From positions 1 through 26,999 of the forward strand of contig DAOWKM010000083.1 of NCBI GenBank assembly GCA_030643695.1: 26,999 nucleotides of DNA. The letters run 5' to 3'. The DNA comes from Dehalococcoidia bacterium. Lineage in GTDB: Bacteria > Chloroflexota > Dehalococcoidia > Dehalococcoidales > DAOWKM01. Numbering within the stretch: the first letter of the stretch is position 1; each line of letters starts with the position of its first letter. A program made the position numbers and the translations under genes. The notes under the pieces were generated by a model, which was not told the DNA's origin, did no database searches, and saw only the letters and a program-made list of their open reading frames with translations. Shown here piece by piece: positions 1 to 7,824 of this stretch.

Positions 1-33
1 GGCAAAAATTACTATAAATAAAGGAATTTCCAT
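1..33 (-). CDS. Start of an unidentified protein (runs off the window)
   Basis: An ATG at 33 on the minus strand is preceded by a strong AGGAGGT ribosome binding site at about 35-41. It opens a frame reading MEIPLFIVIFA to the window edge. The hydrophobic start suggests a membrane or secreted protein. It lies just downstream of ruvA and is probably in the same transcript. Only 11 codons are visible, so no function can be assigned. Confidence 0.5.
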   Translation of the reverse strand, partial: MEIPLFIVIFA

Positions 34-45
34 ACCAACCTCCTG

Positions 46-630
46 TTATTTAGAGGTGAAGTATTGTAGCGCCAGCTTAACCCTTTCCTCCACGCTCAAC
101 TCTGAAGATGGGGGCAGGCTGGCTACCGCTCGGCTGGCTTCACTAACTGAGTAGCCCAGCGAGGTCAGGGCGGCTAATACCTCGGTGTTTTCCTCAGCTA
201 GCTGAGCGGCTGGGGTTGTTATCCAGCCAGCACCTATTTTCTCTTTAAGCTCAAGAATAAGGTGATTAGCCAGCTTTTTGCCTATCCCCGGAATCTCAGT
301 TAGCAGGTCAGCATTGCCGGTAGCAATAGCCATGGTAAGCTTATCTATATCCATAGCCGAAAGCATTGCCAGGGCTAGCCGGGGACCTAACCCTGATACG
401 CTAATCAGGGTTTGAAACAGCCTCAGCTCATCAGCCGAAGCGAAGCCATAAAGGGTGGCATTGTCCTCCCTGAGGTGAAGATGAGTATATAGTTTAACCT
501 CCTTACCAATGGCACCCAGCCCGCTCATCGTAGAAGTGGGCATATATATCTGGAAGCCTACTCCATTAACATTTATAGTTGCCCAATCACTGCCTAGCGA
601 TTCTAATTTCCCGTTGAGACTGGCTATCAT
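46..630 (-). CDS. ruvA: Holliday junction branch migration protein RuvA
   Basis: RuvA is the DNA-binding subunit of the RuvAB branch-migration motor, which binds four-way Holliday junctions in the cytoplasm. The 194-residue length is normal for the family. The N-terminal OB-fold begins MIASLNGKLESLG. Two helix-hairpin-helix motifs follow, VSGLGPRLA near residue 78 and IPGIGKKLA near 113, which contact the junction backbone. A short C-terminal domain (about 145-194) would bind RuvB. The gene starts 9 bases after the end of ruvC, so the two are almost certainly co-transcribed and translationally close. No ruvB is seen in the window. Identification is secure from the HhH pair and the ruvC neighbour. 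Confidence 0.96.
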   Translation of the reverse strand: MIASLNGKLESLGSDWATINVNGVGFQIYMPTSTMSGLGAIGKEVKLYTHLHLREDNATLYGFASADELRLFQTLISVSGLGPRLALAMLSAMDIDKLTMAIATGNADLLTEIPGIGKKLANHLILELKEKIGAGWITTPAAQLAEENTEVLAALTSLGYSVSEASRAVASLPPSSELSVEERVKLALQYFTSK

Positions 631-639
631 TTCTTCTCC

Positions 640-1140
640 TTATTGCTGCTTGGCTAACAGGTTACTCAGGTGCATCTGGCGCAGGTGACAGATGGCTACG
701 GCTAGGGCATCGGCAGCATCATCTGGCTGAGGAACCTGAGATAATCCCAGCTGAAGTTTGACCATCTCCTGAACCTGCTCTTTGGAGCTAGCCCCATAAC
801 TAGCCACCTGCTGCTTTACCTGGGTTGGGGCGTATTCAAAGGATGGGATTCCACTATTGGCTGCTGCCAGAATAGCCACTGCCTGGGCTTCACCTATTGC
901 CAATGCTGACTGCACATTTCTCGCCATCATAAACGGTCGCTCTATAGCCACGGCATCGGGCTGATAGCGCCGGATAATTTTCACCAGCTCGTTATATAAA
1001 TAACTCAGACGCTCCCCAATTGGAGAGCGCACCGAACTTTTTAGGACACCGTAATCAACCGGGGCTATTTCATCATCCCTGCTCTCTATCACTCCGTAGC
1101 CCATGATTGCTCTGCCCGGGTCAATACCTAAAATTCTCAT
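640..1140 (-). CDS. ruvC: Crossover junction endodeoxyribonuclease RuvC
   Basis: RuvC is the Holliday junction resolvase, a dimeric Mg2+-dependent nuclease of the RNase H fold that nicks two opposed strands of the junction made accessible by RuvAB. The protein is 166 residues, a typical length. The four acidic catalytic residues are visible: D7 in GIDPG, E67 in AIERPF, and D141 and D144 in PDDAADALA. The spacing matches the E. coli set (D7, E66, D138, D141). It lies directly upstream of ruvA and 65 bases downstream of yebC on the same strand, a common bacterial order (yebC-ruvC-ruvA). Confidence 0.96.
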   Translation of the reverse strand: MRILGIDPGRAIMGYGVIESRDDEIAPVDYGVLKSSVRSPIGERLSYLYNELVKIIRRYQPDAVAIERPFMMARNVQSALAIGEAQAVAILAAANSGIPSFEYAPTQVKQQVASYGASSKEQVQEMVKLQLGLSQVPQPDDAADALAVAICHLRQMHLSNLLAKQQ

Positions 1141-1205
1141 TAGACCCTAAACTTACATCTTTCAGGAGAAACTTGAAGAGAATGAAGTTAATTATGGTAA
1201 TAATC

Positions 1206-1961
1206 TTAACCCTGTGCCCGATATTTCTCTAAAATAGCATCAGAAAAGTCAACATTGCTGAATACATGTTGCACATCATCTATTTCTTCTAACCTGTCCA
1301 GTAGCTTCAGCGTTTGTAGTGCTGCCTTTTCTTCAAGCTCAACTGTAGTCTTGGGTATCATAGACAGCTCGGATGAGGCTATAAGCAGGTTTTTCTGTTC
1401 CAGTGCTGTCCTGACCATTTCCAGCTCCTCAGGCTTGGTGTAAATCTCTACATAATCATTCTCTATCTTAACATCCTCAGCGCCGGCCTCTATAGCTTGT
1501 AGGGCTAATTCCTCGGCATCTAGACTATTAGTTCCCACCATAATTAATCCTCTGGAGTCAAAAAGCCAGGCAACACAGCCATTCTCCCCCAGGCTACCCC
1601 CGCTGCGCGAAAATATACTGCGAACATCCTGCAGGGTTCGGTTACGGTTATCAGTTAGCGCTTGTACCAGGATAGCTGCCCCACTGGGGCCGTAACCCTC
1701 AAGGGTCATCTCGGTTAGAGTAGCTCCCTCTAGTGTGCCACTGCCTCGCTTGATAGCCCGCTCTATATTGTCCGAGGGCATGCTGTTATCGTGAGCCCTC
1801 TGTATCGCCAGGCGCAGCCGGAAGTTTGCCTCTGGGTTACTGCCACCCTGACGCACGGCGACAATAATCTCTCGGGTGAGCTTGGTGAAAAGCTGACCCC
1901 GCCTGGCATCAGCCACCCCCTTCTGATGCTTAATTGACGACCACTTAGAATGCCCTGACAT
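1206..1961 (-). CDS. yebC: YebC/PmpR-family protein (TACO1 family)
   Basis: This is a full-length (251 aa) member of the YebC family. The N-terminal signature MSGHSKWSSIKHQKG is unmistakable, followed by the conserved ADARRGQLFTKLTREI and DNIERAIKRG segments. Family members have been described both as transcriptional regulators and as ribosome-associated factors that ease stalling at proline stretches. The sequence alone cannot say which applies here. The gene precedes ruvC and ruvA on the same strand, the usual arrangement. The C-terminal part (DRLEEIDDVQHVFSNVDF) is also intact. Confidence 0.95.
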   Translation of the reverse strand: MSGHSKWSSIKHQKGVADARRGQLFTKLTREIIVAVRQGGSNPEANFRLRLAIQRAHDNSMPSDNIERAIKRGSGTLEGATLTEMTLEGYGPSGAAILVQALTDNRNRTLQDVRSIFSRSGGSLGENGCVAWLFDSRGLIMVGTNSLDAEELALQAIEAGAEDVKIENDYVEIYTKPEELEMVRTALEQKNLLIASSELSMIPKTTVELEEKAALQTLKLLDRLEEIDDVQHVFSNVDFSDAILEKYRAQG

Positions 1962-2031
1962 TTCTAATTTCCCTTAGTCCTCTTATACCATTTTATCATC
2001 TTATCTATCTAGGGGCAAAGAGATTATACCC

Positions 2032-2397
2032 TCATTTGGTTTCACCGACTACGAAGGCGATAGCCTGTTCCTTTGAGTGTGACAGGCTGATAGCCAGCTT
2101 GTCTAAACCCAGGCGGTTAGCTTGCTCTTGTGCTCTACCATAGAGACGAACTAGAGGCTTGCCGCTGGGGTCAGATAATATTTCAATCTCCTTCCAGCTA
2201 ATGCCCTTAGTTTGTGTTCCCAGGGCTTTTATTACTGCTTCCTTGCCAGCAAAACGAGCCGCTAGTGATGAAGGTTTTTTGTGGCATAACTTGAGTTCAG
2301 AGTCAGTGTATATTCGGTGAAGAAAGCCTTCTCCCCAATGGGTTGTAGCTTGTTCAATGCGAGCTATCTCTATTATATCTACACCGATATAGTGCAT
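2032..2397 (-). CDS. acpS: Holo-[acyl-carrier-protein] synthase
   Basis: AcpS transfers the 4'-phosphopantetheine arm of coenzyme A to a serine of acyl carrier protein, activating it for fatty acid synthesis. The 121-residue length fits the small trimeric AcpS type. The two family motifs are present: GVDIIEIARIE with the metal ligand D7, and RFAGKEAVIKAL with E53. It is the first gene of the minus-strand block, 70 bases upstream of yebC. It is divergent from the NEW3/ABC genes, with a 160-base intergenic region between them. Confidence 0.94.
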   Translation of the reverse strand: MHYIGVDIIEIARIEQATTHWGEGFLHRIYTDSELKLCHKKPSSLAARFAGKEAVIKALGTQTKGISWKEIEILSDPSGKPLVRLYGRAQEQANRLGLDKLAISLSHSKEQAIAFVVGETK

Positions 2398-2451
2398 TGC
2401 TGAACCTCTGCCGAGATTATAGCTTGTTTTACCCGGATGCTCAAACTTAAC

Positions 2452-2480
2452 TTGATTTTATTTTTAGCAGTATATATACT
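2452..2480 (+). promoter_or_regulatory. Probable sigma-70-type promoter for the NEW3/ABC genes
   Basis: A TTGATT box at 2452-2457 is separated by 17 bases from TATACT at 2475-2480, close to the TTGACA-N17-TATAAT consensus. It lies in the divergent gap between acpS and the NEW3 gene, about 77 bases before that gene's start. Prediction from sequence only. Confidence 0.5.
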
Positions 2481-2557
2481 TATCCTAATAATTCGGGTTA
2501 AGCCTAAGTTGGGATGTTTTTAGGGAAGAGTAATCTGTTAGGAGAAGGGAGAACATT

Positions 2558-3475
2558 ATGAGTAAATCTAGAGCGATTCATTATCTTCTTTGTGTTGCCT
2601 TATTCTTTGTCTTGCTAGGAGGCTTGGTGGGAAGCCCGGCACTTGCCGCTCAGGAAAGTAACAATGGTTCGTCATCGTTATCGCTAAACCAGGAGCAATC
2701 CCCTGCTGAGGAGGAACTTGAGATTGTTTGTAAGTATCCTACCTACGAGGGCAAGTCTGGCGACAGCTTTGACTTTGCGGTTGAGTTGAAGTGGACGGGC
2801 AGTAAAGCCAGAAGATTTGAGCTCGCCATAACCGATTACCCTGCTGGGTGGAGAACATCAATTTTGGGCGGGTACCCACAGAAGAAAATTTCAGTCATTG
2901 AATTGGAACCGACCAGGACAGTCCTTGAGCCAATAGCGGTTAAGCTTGAACCGCCGGAGGGGGAGTTGCCTGAAGCCGGCGAATACATGGTAACTCTGGA
3001 AGTGAGCTCAGGTGATATAAAGGAAACTGTTGAACTCAAGGCAGTGGTAGTGGCTAAATATTTGTTTGCTTTCTTTACCGCCACGGGGCGGCTCAGTACT
3101 GATGTAACTGCTGGTGAGGAGAATCACTTCTCTTGCTATGTGCAAAACACCGGGTCAGCGGGTGTTACCGGTATTAGCTTTTTGTCAACAAAAAAGCCGG
3201 AAGGCTGGGAGATAACCTTTAATCCTGATAGTCTGGACTCTATGGAACCAGGGTATGCCCAGGAGATAGATGTAGTAATAAAGCCACCTCGCAAAACGGT
3301 GCCTGGTGACTACGCGGTTACCTTAAAGACTTTGGCCAAAGAGACCTCTACTAGAGATATTGAGCTTAGAGTAACGGTGCTGACCTCTACCATTTGGGGG
3401 TGGGTTGGCGTTTTGATTGTGCTGGCGGTTATTGCTGGCTTGGCAGTAATGTTCAGGCGGTTAGGCAGGCGGTAA
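2558..3475 (+). CDS. Secreted, membrane-anchored NEW3-domain protein
   Basis: A 305-residue exported protein. Residues about 1-31 form a signal peptide with a long hydrophobic core and an ALAA cleavage region. The mature part contains two beta-sandwich repeats resembling the NEW3 (alpha-galactosidase-associated) domain. The clearest is around 190-270, with PEGWEITFNPDSL and PPRKTVPGDYAVTL. A C-terminal hydrophobic helix (about 278-298, followed by FRRLGRR) anchors it to the membrane with the bulk outside. A good GGAGAAGGGAG ribosome binding site precedes the ATG. The ABC transporter ATPase follows within 6 bases, so the protein probably works with the exporter, perhaps as an extracytoplasmic accessory. 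Substrate unknown. Confidence 0.75.
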   Translation: MSKSRAIHYLLCVALFFVLLGGLVGSPALAAQESNNGSSSLSLNQEQSPAEEELEIVCKYPTYEGKSGDSFDFAVELKWTGSKARRFELAITDYPAGWRTSILGGYPQKKISVIELEPTRTVLEPIAVKLEPPEGELPEAGEYMVTLEVSSGDIKETVELKAVVVAKYLFAFFTATGRLSTDVTAGEENHFSCYVQNTGSAGVTGISFLSTKKPEGWEITFNPDSLDSMEPGYAQEIDVVIKPPRKTVPGDYAVTLKTLAKETSTRDIELRVTVLTSTIWGWVGVLIVLAVIAGLAVMFRRLGRR

Positions 3476-3480
3476 GTAAG

Positions 3481-4419
3481 TTGAGCACTCAATCGGTAGT
3501 AGAGACGGTAGACCTAACTAAAGCCTACAATGGCACCACCGTTGTCAATAAGTTAAACCTTCATATAGAAGAGGGTGAGATTTTTGGCTTCCTTGGTCCT
3601 AATGGTGCTGGGAAGACGACGACAATATTAATGTTGCTCGGGCTCACTGAGCCAACCTCTGGTGTGGCACGTATATACGGGTATAATTCCACCAGGGAGC
3701 CCCTCAAGGTCAAGCGCATCTCAGGTTATGTCCCCGAGAAGGTAGGCTTTTACGAGGATTTGACGGCGCACCATAACCTAGCCTATACCGCTAGATTAAA
3801 CGGTCTCCCTGAAAAGCTGGTTAGGAAGAGGGTGGGCGAGTCATTGGATGTAGTCGGTCTGTCAGAGATGGCTGAGCGGAAGGTGGGACAGTTTTCGGCA
3901 GGAATGAAGCAGCGCCTGGCAATTGCTGATATTCTGGTTAAAGCACCTAAGGTTGCTTTTCTGGATGAGCCGACAAGCGGGATAGACCCTAGGGGCATAA
4001 ACCGAATCCTTGACCTAATAGCTAGAATAGCCAGAGAGCGGAGAATGACTGTTGTTCTATCATCGCATCAGTTATACCAGGTTCAACGAATCTGTAGTCA
4101 TGTGGGAATACTGGCCAAGGGACAAATGGTAGTTGAAGGTCCTCTAGACAAGCTGGGGAGGGAGGCTTTTGGTGGTGGTCAATTCAGGATTGAGGTTCAA
4201 CTAACTGAGGTTACCTCAGATGTTATTGATGGTATCAAGCGGATTGATGGTGTAGTTAGTGTGGAGAGGTCTGGGGACTCACTGCTCATTAGCTGTTTAC
4301 AGGACTTGAGACCGCAGATAGCTAAAGCAATTGTAGAAGCTAATGGCTTGCTAGTCCAGATGAGAATTCAGAGCTATGCCCTGGAGGACATTTATATGAA
4401 GTATTCGGGTGATGCCTAG
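3481..4419 (+). CDS. ABC-2 type transporter ATP-binding protein
   Basis: ATPase of an ABC exporter. From a TTG start at 3481 it has 312 residues. Motifs in order are Walker A GPNGAGKT (39-46), the signature FSAGMKQRL (138-146, a variant of LSGGQ), Walker B VAFLDEP (158-164) and the switch His in LSSHQ (196). The C-terminal 90 residues form the extension usual in this exporter subfamily. The frame stays open upstream to 3394, but that part reads as an out-of-frame shadow of the NEW3 gene's transmembrane helix. The TTG, 5 bases after that gene's stop, leaves exactly the expected ABC N-terminus. The permease gene overlaps its end, which indicates translational coupling. Substrate cannot be told. 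Confidence 0.9.
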   Translation: MSTQSVVETVDLTKAYNGTTVVNKLNLHIEEGEIFGFLGPNGAGKTTTILMLLGLTEPTSGVARIYGYNSTREPLKVKRISGYVPEKVGFYEDLTAHHNLAYTARLNGLPEKLVRKRVGESLDVVGLSEMAERKVGQFSAGMKQRLAIADILVKAPKVAFLDEPTSGIDPRGINRILDLIARIARERRMTVVLSSHQLYQVQRICSHVGILAKGQMVVEGPLDKLGREAFGGGQFRIEVQLTEVTSDVIDGIKRIDGVVSVERSGDSLLISCLQDLRPQIAKAIVEANGLLVQMRIQSYALEDIYMKYSGDA

Positions 4420-5299
4420 CATGCAAGGACTGATAACGGTATTCTGGAAAGAGCTGGCTGATGATTTTACTAGATGGCGGTTCGTAATACTATTTGCCCT
4501 AGTATTTGGTGTGGCGGTATTTGCTATATATATGGATGCTCAATATATAAGGGAAGCAGTAACTGAAACTCGCTTTGTTTTTCTTCAGCTTTATACTGCC
4601 TCGGGGCAGGCGTTACCACTATTTATTTTTTTCTTTACCTTTTTTATGCCAATAATAGGCGTAACCCTTGGCTTTGATGCCATAAATGGTGAGAAGAGTA
4701 GCGGCACGCTGAGCCGACTCCTGTCTCAGCCAATCTATAGGGATGCTGTTATCAATGGTAAGTTCTTAGCCGGCGTGATTACCATAGCTATTATGCTGGT
4801 GAGTGTGGTCTTACTTGTGGCTGGGGTAGGGCTCAGAATGATTGGGATTCCCCCAAGCTCGGAAGAGGCTGTCAGGTTAATAGCTTTCTTGTTTGTCAGT
4901 ATTATTTATGGAGCGTTTTGGCTGGGTTTAGCTGTATTATTCTCTGTATTCTTCCGGCGAGTGGCAACCTCAGCCTTGGCTTCAATTGCGGTTTGGCTCC
5001 TCTTCATTTTTATGTTTGCCTTTCCATTCTTTGCCCAGCTCAGTGGGCAGCTAGGGCTCACCATTATGCGGATATCTCCCATTACACTCTTCTGGGAGGT
5101 TGCTACCGTTCTTCTTATCCCTGGGGCGAGGACACTCGGGCAAATGGCCCAGGCTAGTGCGATACCAAGTAGTGCCCTTTCAGCAGGCCAGAGTTTGTTA
5201 ATTATCTGGCCTCACCTGATAAGCCTTCTAGCCCTAACAACTATATGCTTTGCCATCTCGTATGTTAAATTTATGCGTGAGGAAATAAGGTCTACCTAA
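4412..5299 (+). CDS. ABC-2 type transporter permease
   Basis: A roughly 295-residue integral membrane protein with six hydrophobic helices, partner of the preceding ATPase. The start MQGLITVFWKELADDFTRWRF is typical of ABC-2 permeases, with an amphipathic N-terminal helix before the first membrane span. The motif FDAINGEKSSGTLSRLLSQP (about residues 90-109) is the conserved cytoplasmic coupling region of this family. Start choice is between ATG 4412 (overlapping the ATPase by 8 bases), the adjacent GTG 4409 and ATG 4421. With the NEW3 protein it makes a three-gene export unit. Confidence 0.88.
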   Translation: MPSMQGLITVFWKELADDFTRWRFVILFALVFGVAVFAIYMDAQYIREAVTETRFVFLQLYTASGQALPLFIFFFTFFMPIIGVTLGFDAINGEKSSGTLSRLLSQPIYRDAVINGKFLAGVITIAIMLVSVVLLVAGVGLRMIGIPPSSEEAVRLIAFLFVSIIYGAFWLGLAVLFSVFFRRVATSALASIAVWLLFIFMFAFPFFAQLSGQLGLTIMRISPITLFWEVATVLLIPGARTLGQMAQASAIPSSALSAGQSLLIIWPHLISLLALTTICFAISYVKFMREEIRST

Positions 5300-5398
5300 T
5301 TAATTTCCTTGGCTTAAAGCCTCCCCTGCTTGGAAATTTATCACCACTGATGCTGGAGCGAAGTGCCGAAGGCTGATTTATATGGATAAAGAGGTTTA

Positions 5399-6133
5399 AT
5401 GTCATTACACTACTATATTGGCACCTCAGGCTGGCATTATGACCACTGGCGGGATAGATTCTATCCCCAAGAGCTGATTAAGGCAGAATGGTTTAAATTT
5501 TATGCCCGCCATTTCACTACAGTTGAGCTTAATAATAGTTTTTATCGGCTACCTTCAGAGGCGGCTTTTGCTACTTGGTATAGCTCTTCGCCAGACAATT
5601 TTACCTTTGCGGTAAAGGTGAGCCGTTTTATCACCCATATTAAGAGACTTAAAAATAGCCAGGAGGCAGTAGAAAAGTTTATTAGTCGAGCTAAAATTTT
5701 AGGGGAGAAATTAGGTCCGCTGTTATATCAGCTTCCACCTAACCTGCATCGGAATGATGAATTACTAGAGTCATTCCTGTCTACTCTACCCAAGGGAATG
5801 AAGCACGTATTTGAGTTCCGTCACCAGTCCTGGTTTGATGAGAGGGTTTTTGAAATTTTACATAAGTATAATGTAGGCTTCTGTATCTTTGATATGCCTG
5901 ACTTTAGTTGCCCTCTGGTGGTGACAGCGGACTTCACCTATATGAGGTTTCATGGCAGCACCGGACTCTATTGGAGCTGTTACTCTGATAAAGAATTGGC
6001 TGATTGGGCGAAGAAGCTGGCTAATTTGGCAGCTAACCTGAAGGCGGTCTATATCTATTTCAATAATGATGCTGAAGCATTTGCGGTGAGGAATGCCATA
6101 ACCCTTCGCAGTTACCTGCAAAATGCGAAATAG
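5399..6133 (+). CDS. DUF72/YecE-family protein
   Basis: A 244-residue protein of the YecE (DUF72) family, which folds as a TIM barrel and has no firmly established biochemical role. The family N-terminus YYIGTSGWHYDHWRDRFYP is present, followed by NNSFYRLPSE, LGPLLYQLPPN and a C-terminal YIYFNNDAEAFAVRNA block, so it is full length. It stands alone between the ABC operon (99 bases upstream, no clear signal) and the HAD gene. Function should stay unassigned. Confidence 0.88.
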   Translation: MSLHYYIGTSGWHYDHWRDRFYPQELIKAEWFKFYARHFTTVELNNSFYRLPSEAAFATWYSSSPDNFTFAVKVSRFITHIKRLKNSQEAVEKFISRAKILGEKLGPLLYQLPPNLHRNDELLESFLSTLPKGMKHVFEFRHQSWFDERVFEILHKYNVGFCIFDMPDFSCPLVVTADFTYMRFHGSTGLYWSCYSDKELADWAKKLANLAANLKAVYIYFNNDAEAFAVRNAITLRSYLQNAK

Positions 6134-6147
6134 AAAGAGAGTCAGGA

Positions 6148-6251
6148 AGGGCGTAACCTCTCTTCCGTGCTCCTTGCTCTAAAGCAGAATAAGGGTGTTT
6201 AAGAGGGGCGTAGTCCCTCTTTATAAAGGTCTTCCCCTTATCAAGGGGAAG
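6148..6251. repeat. Palindromic repeat tract upstream of the HAD gene
   Basis: Two related units, at 6148-6166 (AAGGGCGTAACCTCTCTT-like) and 6201-6221 (AAGAGGG, a 7-base spacer, then CCCTCTT), are followed by a perfect 9-base inverted repeat with a 3-base loop at 6231-6251 (CTTCCCCTT-ATC-AAGGGGAAG). The strong hairpin lacks a following T-run, so it is not an obvious terminator. It resembles the short extragenic palindromic repeats scattered through many bacterial genomes. Whether it is multicopy cannot be seen from one window. Confidence 0.55.
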
Positions 6252-6269
6252 AGGATAAAGGGGATAGGG

Positions 6270-7091
6270 TTGATAGATAATCGGTATAAGCTTTTAGTGG
6301 TAGATGTAGATGGCACACTGATAGATAGGAAGGGGAACATCTCGCTTAAAGATAGGGATGCCTTGGTTAAAGTGCGCCATTTAGGCATACCGGTTTCTTT
6401 GTCTACAGGGCGAGTGACTAAAGCTTGCCTGGGTATTATTAGTCAGTTAGCCCTGGATGGCTATCATATATTCTTTGATGGTGCTTTGGTAACTAACCCG
6501 GCTCAGAGCAAGGAAGTTTATGCTCAGCCAATTAGTCAAGCGGTGGTGAGACAAATGATTGAGTTTGCTCACCAGAATGAGATAGACCTTGAGCTATATT
6601 CTGCCGAGCATTATTTTGTCGAGCGGGAGACATGGTCAACTGATGCCCATCGCCAATTCTTTGGCATTGGGCCTACCATAGTAGCTTTTGCCAATCTCTG
6701 GCAACGGGAAAGGATTATTAAGGGAGGATTAGTAGTCATCTCTCCTCAAGAAGCGGCTAAGGTTAGGGGCTTCCAACTTCAATTTGATAGTAGCCTCCAC
6801 TTCTCTTGGGCAAGGTCACCGGCTTATCCTGATATTGATTTTATCAATATAGTTTCGCCTGGGGTATCTAAGGGGAAAGCCCTGGGAGTGTTAGCTTCAT
6901 ATATGGGAATACCCCTGGCTGAGGTTATGGTGATTGGGGATAGCACCAATGACATTTCACTTCTTTCTTCAGCCGGTCTGGCTATAGCTATGGGCAATGC
7001 CCCCGATGAGGTCAAGGCAGTAGCCGACTATGTTACCCTTGATGTTGACTGCAGCGGTGTCGCCGCCGCCATTAATAAGTTTTTGTTGTAA
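6270..7091 (+). CDS. Cof-type HAD-superfamily hydrolase
   Basis: A phosphatase of the Cof/SerB-like haloacid dehalogenase superfamily, about 273 residues. Visible motifs are DVDGT with the nucleophile pair D12/D14, the motif II STGR, the motif III lysine in SKGKALG, and motif IV GDSTNDISLL, with a type IIB cap between motifs II and III. The start is taken as TTG at 6270, which has an AAAGGGGATAGGG ribosome binding site. The longer frame from GTG 6195 would translate the palindromic repeat into a Lys/Gly-rich leader, which is unlikely. Likely substrates are small sugar or cofactor phosphates, but none can be specified. Confidence 0.86.
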   Translation: MIDNRYKLLVVDVDGTLIDRKGNISLKDRDALVKVRHLGIPVSLSTGRVTKACLGIISQLALDGYHIFFDGALVTNPAQSKEVYAQPISQAVVRQMIEFAHQNEIDLELYSAEHYFVERETWSTDAHRQFFGIGPTIVAFANLWQRERIIKGGLVVISPQEAAKVRGFQLQFDSSLHFSWARSPAYPDIDFINIVSPGVSKGKALGVLASYMGIPLAEVMVIGDSTNDISLLSSAGLAIAMGNAPDEVKAVADYVTLDVDCSGVAAAINKFLL

Positions 7092-7130
7092 GTGGGAGGA
7101 GGCTAAGGGAAGCCTTGTCTTGGTCAACAG

Positions 7131-7376
7131 ATGGAACGCCAAAGAATGGAAAAGGGAAATCTTTGTCGGTGGTACAATGAGACTTCGGGAGTAAAACGGG
7201 CTTACGACTTAGGTCTAATTGATAAGAAATGGGTGGAGGATTATTGCTGGCAGGGTGGTAAGGGGTGTGTGAGAAAGAAAAGGTTTGAGGAAGAAGGATA
7301 TGTGTCCCCTGATTATATATTGCCTGATGGAACTATAAGTGAGCGTGTTAAAAAATACTTGGAGCGGAAATCTTGA
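7131..7376 (+). CDS. Small conserved-looking protein with three cysteines
   Basis: An 81-residue charged soluble protein with cysteines in NLCRWYN, EDYCWQ and KGCVRKKRFEEEGY, then a PDYILPDGTI segment and a basic tail. The CVRK-x(6)-EGY-x(3)-DYILPDG arrangement looks like a small conserved family I have seen in anaerobes and archaea, but I cannot name it. There is no signal peptide or membrane helix. A strong ribosome binding site is missing in front of ATG 7131, so the exact start is uncertain. It follows the HAD gene by 39 bases, so it may be co-transcribed. Confidence 0.6.
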   Translation: MERQRMEKGNLCRWYNETSGVKRAYDLGLIDKKWVEDYCWQGGKGCVRKKRFEEEGYVSPDYILPDGTISERVKKYLERKS

Positions 7377-7454
7377 AACCATAGTAGTTAAAAATAGCCT
7401 CAGCCGGTCCTCAAGAAACGGGGAATCGTCAGCCGGTTCAAACACATCATCAAG

Positions 7455-7812
7455 TATATTCGGTGGGGATGTGGACTGATGAAGTTAGCCAGAAGTAGCT
7501 TCTACATACAGCACTAACCATGGAGGCGCTGCGCATGGCTGTTGCTGAACGTAAGCCTGGGGCGGATGTTATCCACCACTCAGACCCGGGAGTGCAGTAC
7601 GCCTCGAGTGAATATGTAGACGAGCTTAAGCGCTGCAGGTTTGAAATCAGCATGGCTCGGGCAGGTAACCCCTACGAGAAGGCTATAATCAAAAGAGGCT
7701 TCATCCGGCGCTTGGCTACCTCTCACCGAATAAGTTTGAAGAGCTAATGGTTATTCAGCAGAATAATGCAGCACCCCGCCAGACTCTCCTCACCCTACCT
7801 GTCCAATCATAG
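7455..7812 (+). pseudogene. IS3-family transposase (OrfB) pseudogene
   Basis: The frame containing 7520 reads IHHSDPGVQYAS...FEISMARAGNPYEKA, the C-terminal half of the rve integrase core of IS3 OrfB (family pattern IHHSDRGxQYAS...SMSRxGNPYDNA). It is broken three ways. The N-terminal half is absent. An in-frame TAG lies at 7496-7498. After the NPYEKA segment an internal deletion of roughly 30-40 codons with a frame change joins to KRLHPALGYLSPNKFEE, the normal OrfB terminus, ending at the TAG at 7810-7812. It cannot encode an active transposase. Confidence 0.85.
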
Positions 7813-7824
7813 GGGTGCACTCCA
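7455..7824 (+). mobile_element. Remnant of an IS3-family insertion sequence
   Basis: The right end is recognisable. Read inward on the minus strand it is TGGAGTGCACCCCTATGATT (7824 down to 7805), the TG...-starting terminal repeat style of IS3-family elements. Inside it lies the damaged transposase. No matching left end was found upstream, so the element is truncated on the left. Confidence 0.6.

Noticed and set aside
3394..3480. N-terminal extension of the ABC ATPase from 3394
   Set aside because: It overlaps the membrane helix of the NEW3 gene in another frame and does not resemble an ABC N-terminus. TTG 3481 fits.
7520..7747. 75-codon plus-strand frame as an intact gene
   Set aside because: It is only the readable part of a broken IS3 transposase. 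The frame before it has a stop, and the frame after it is shifted and deleted.
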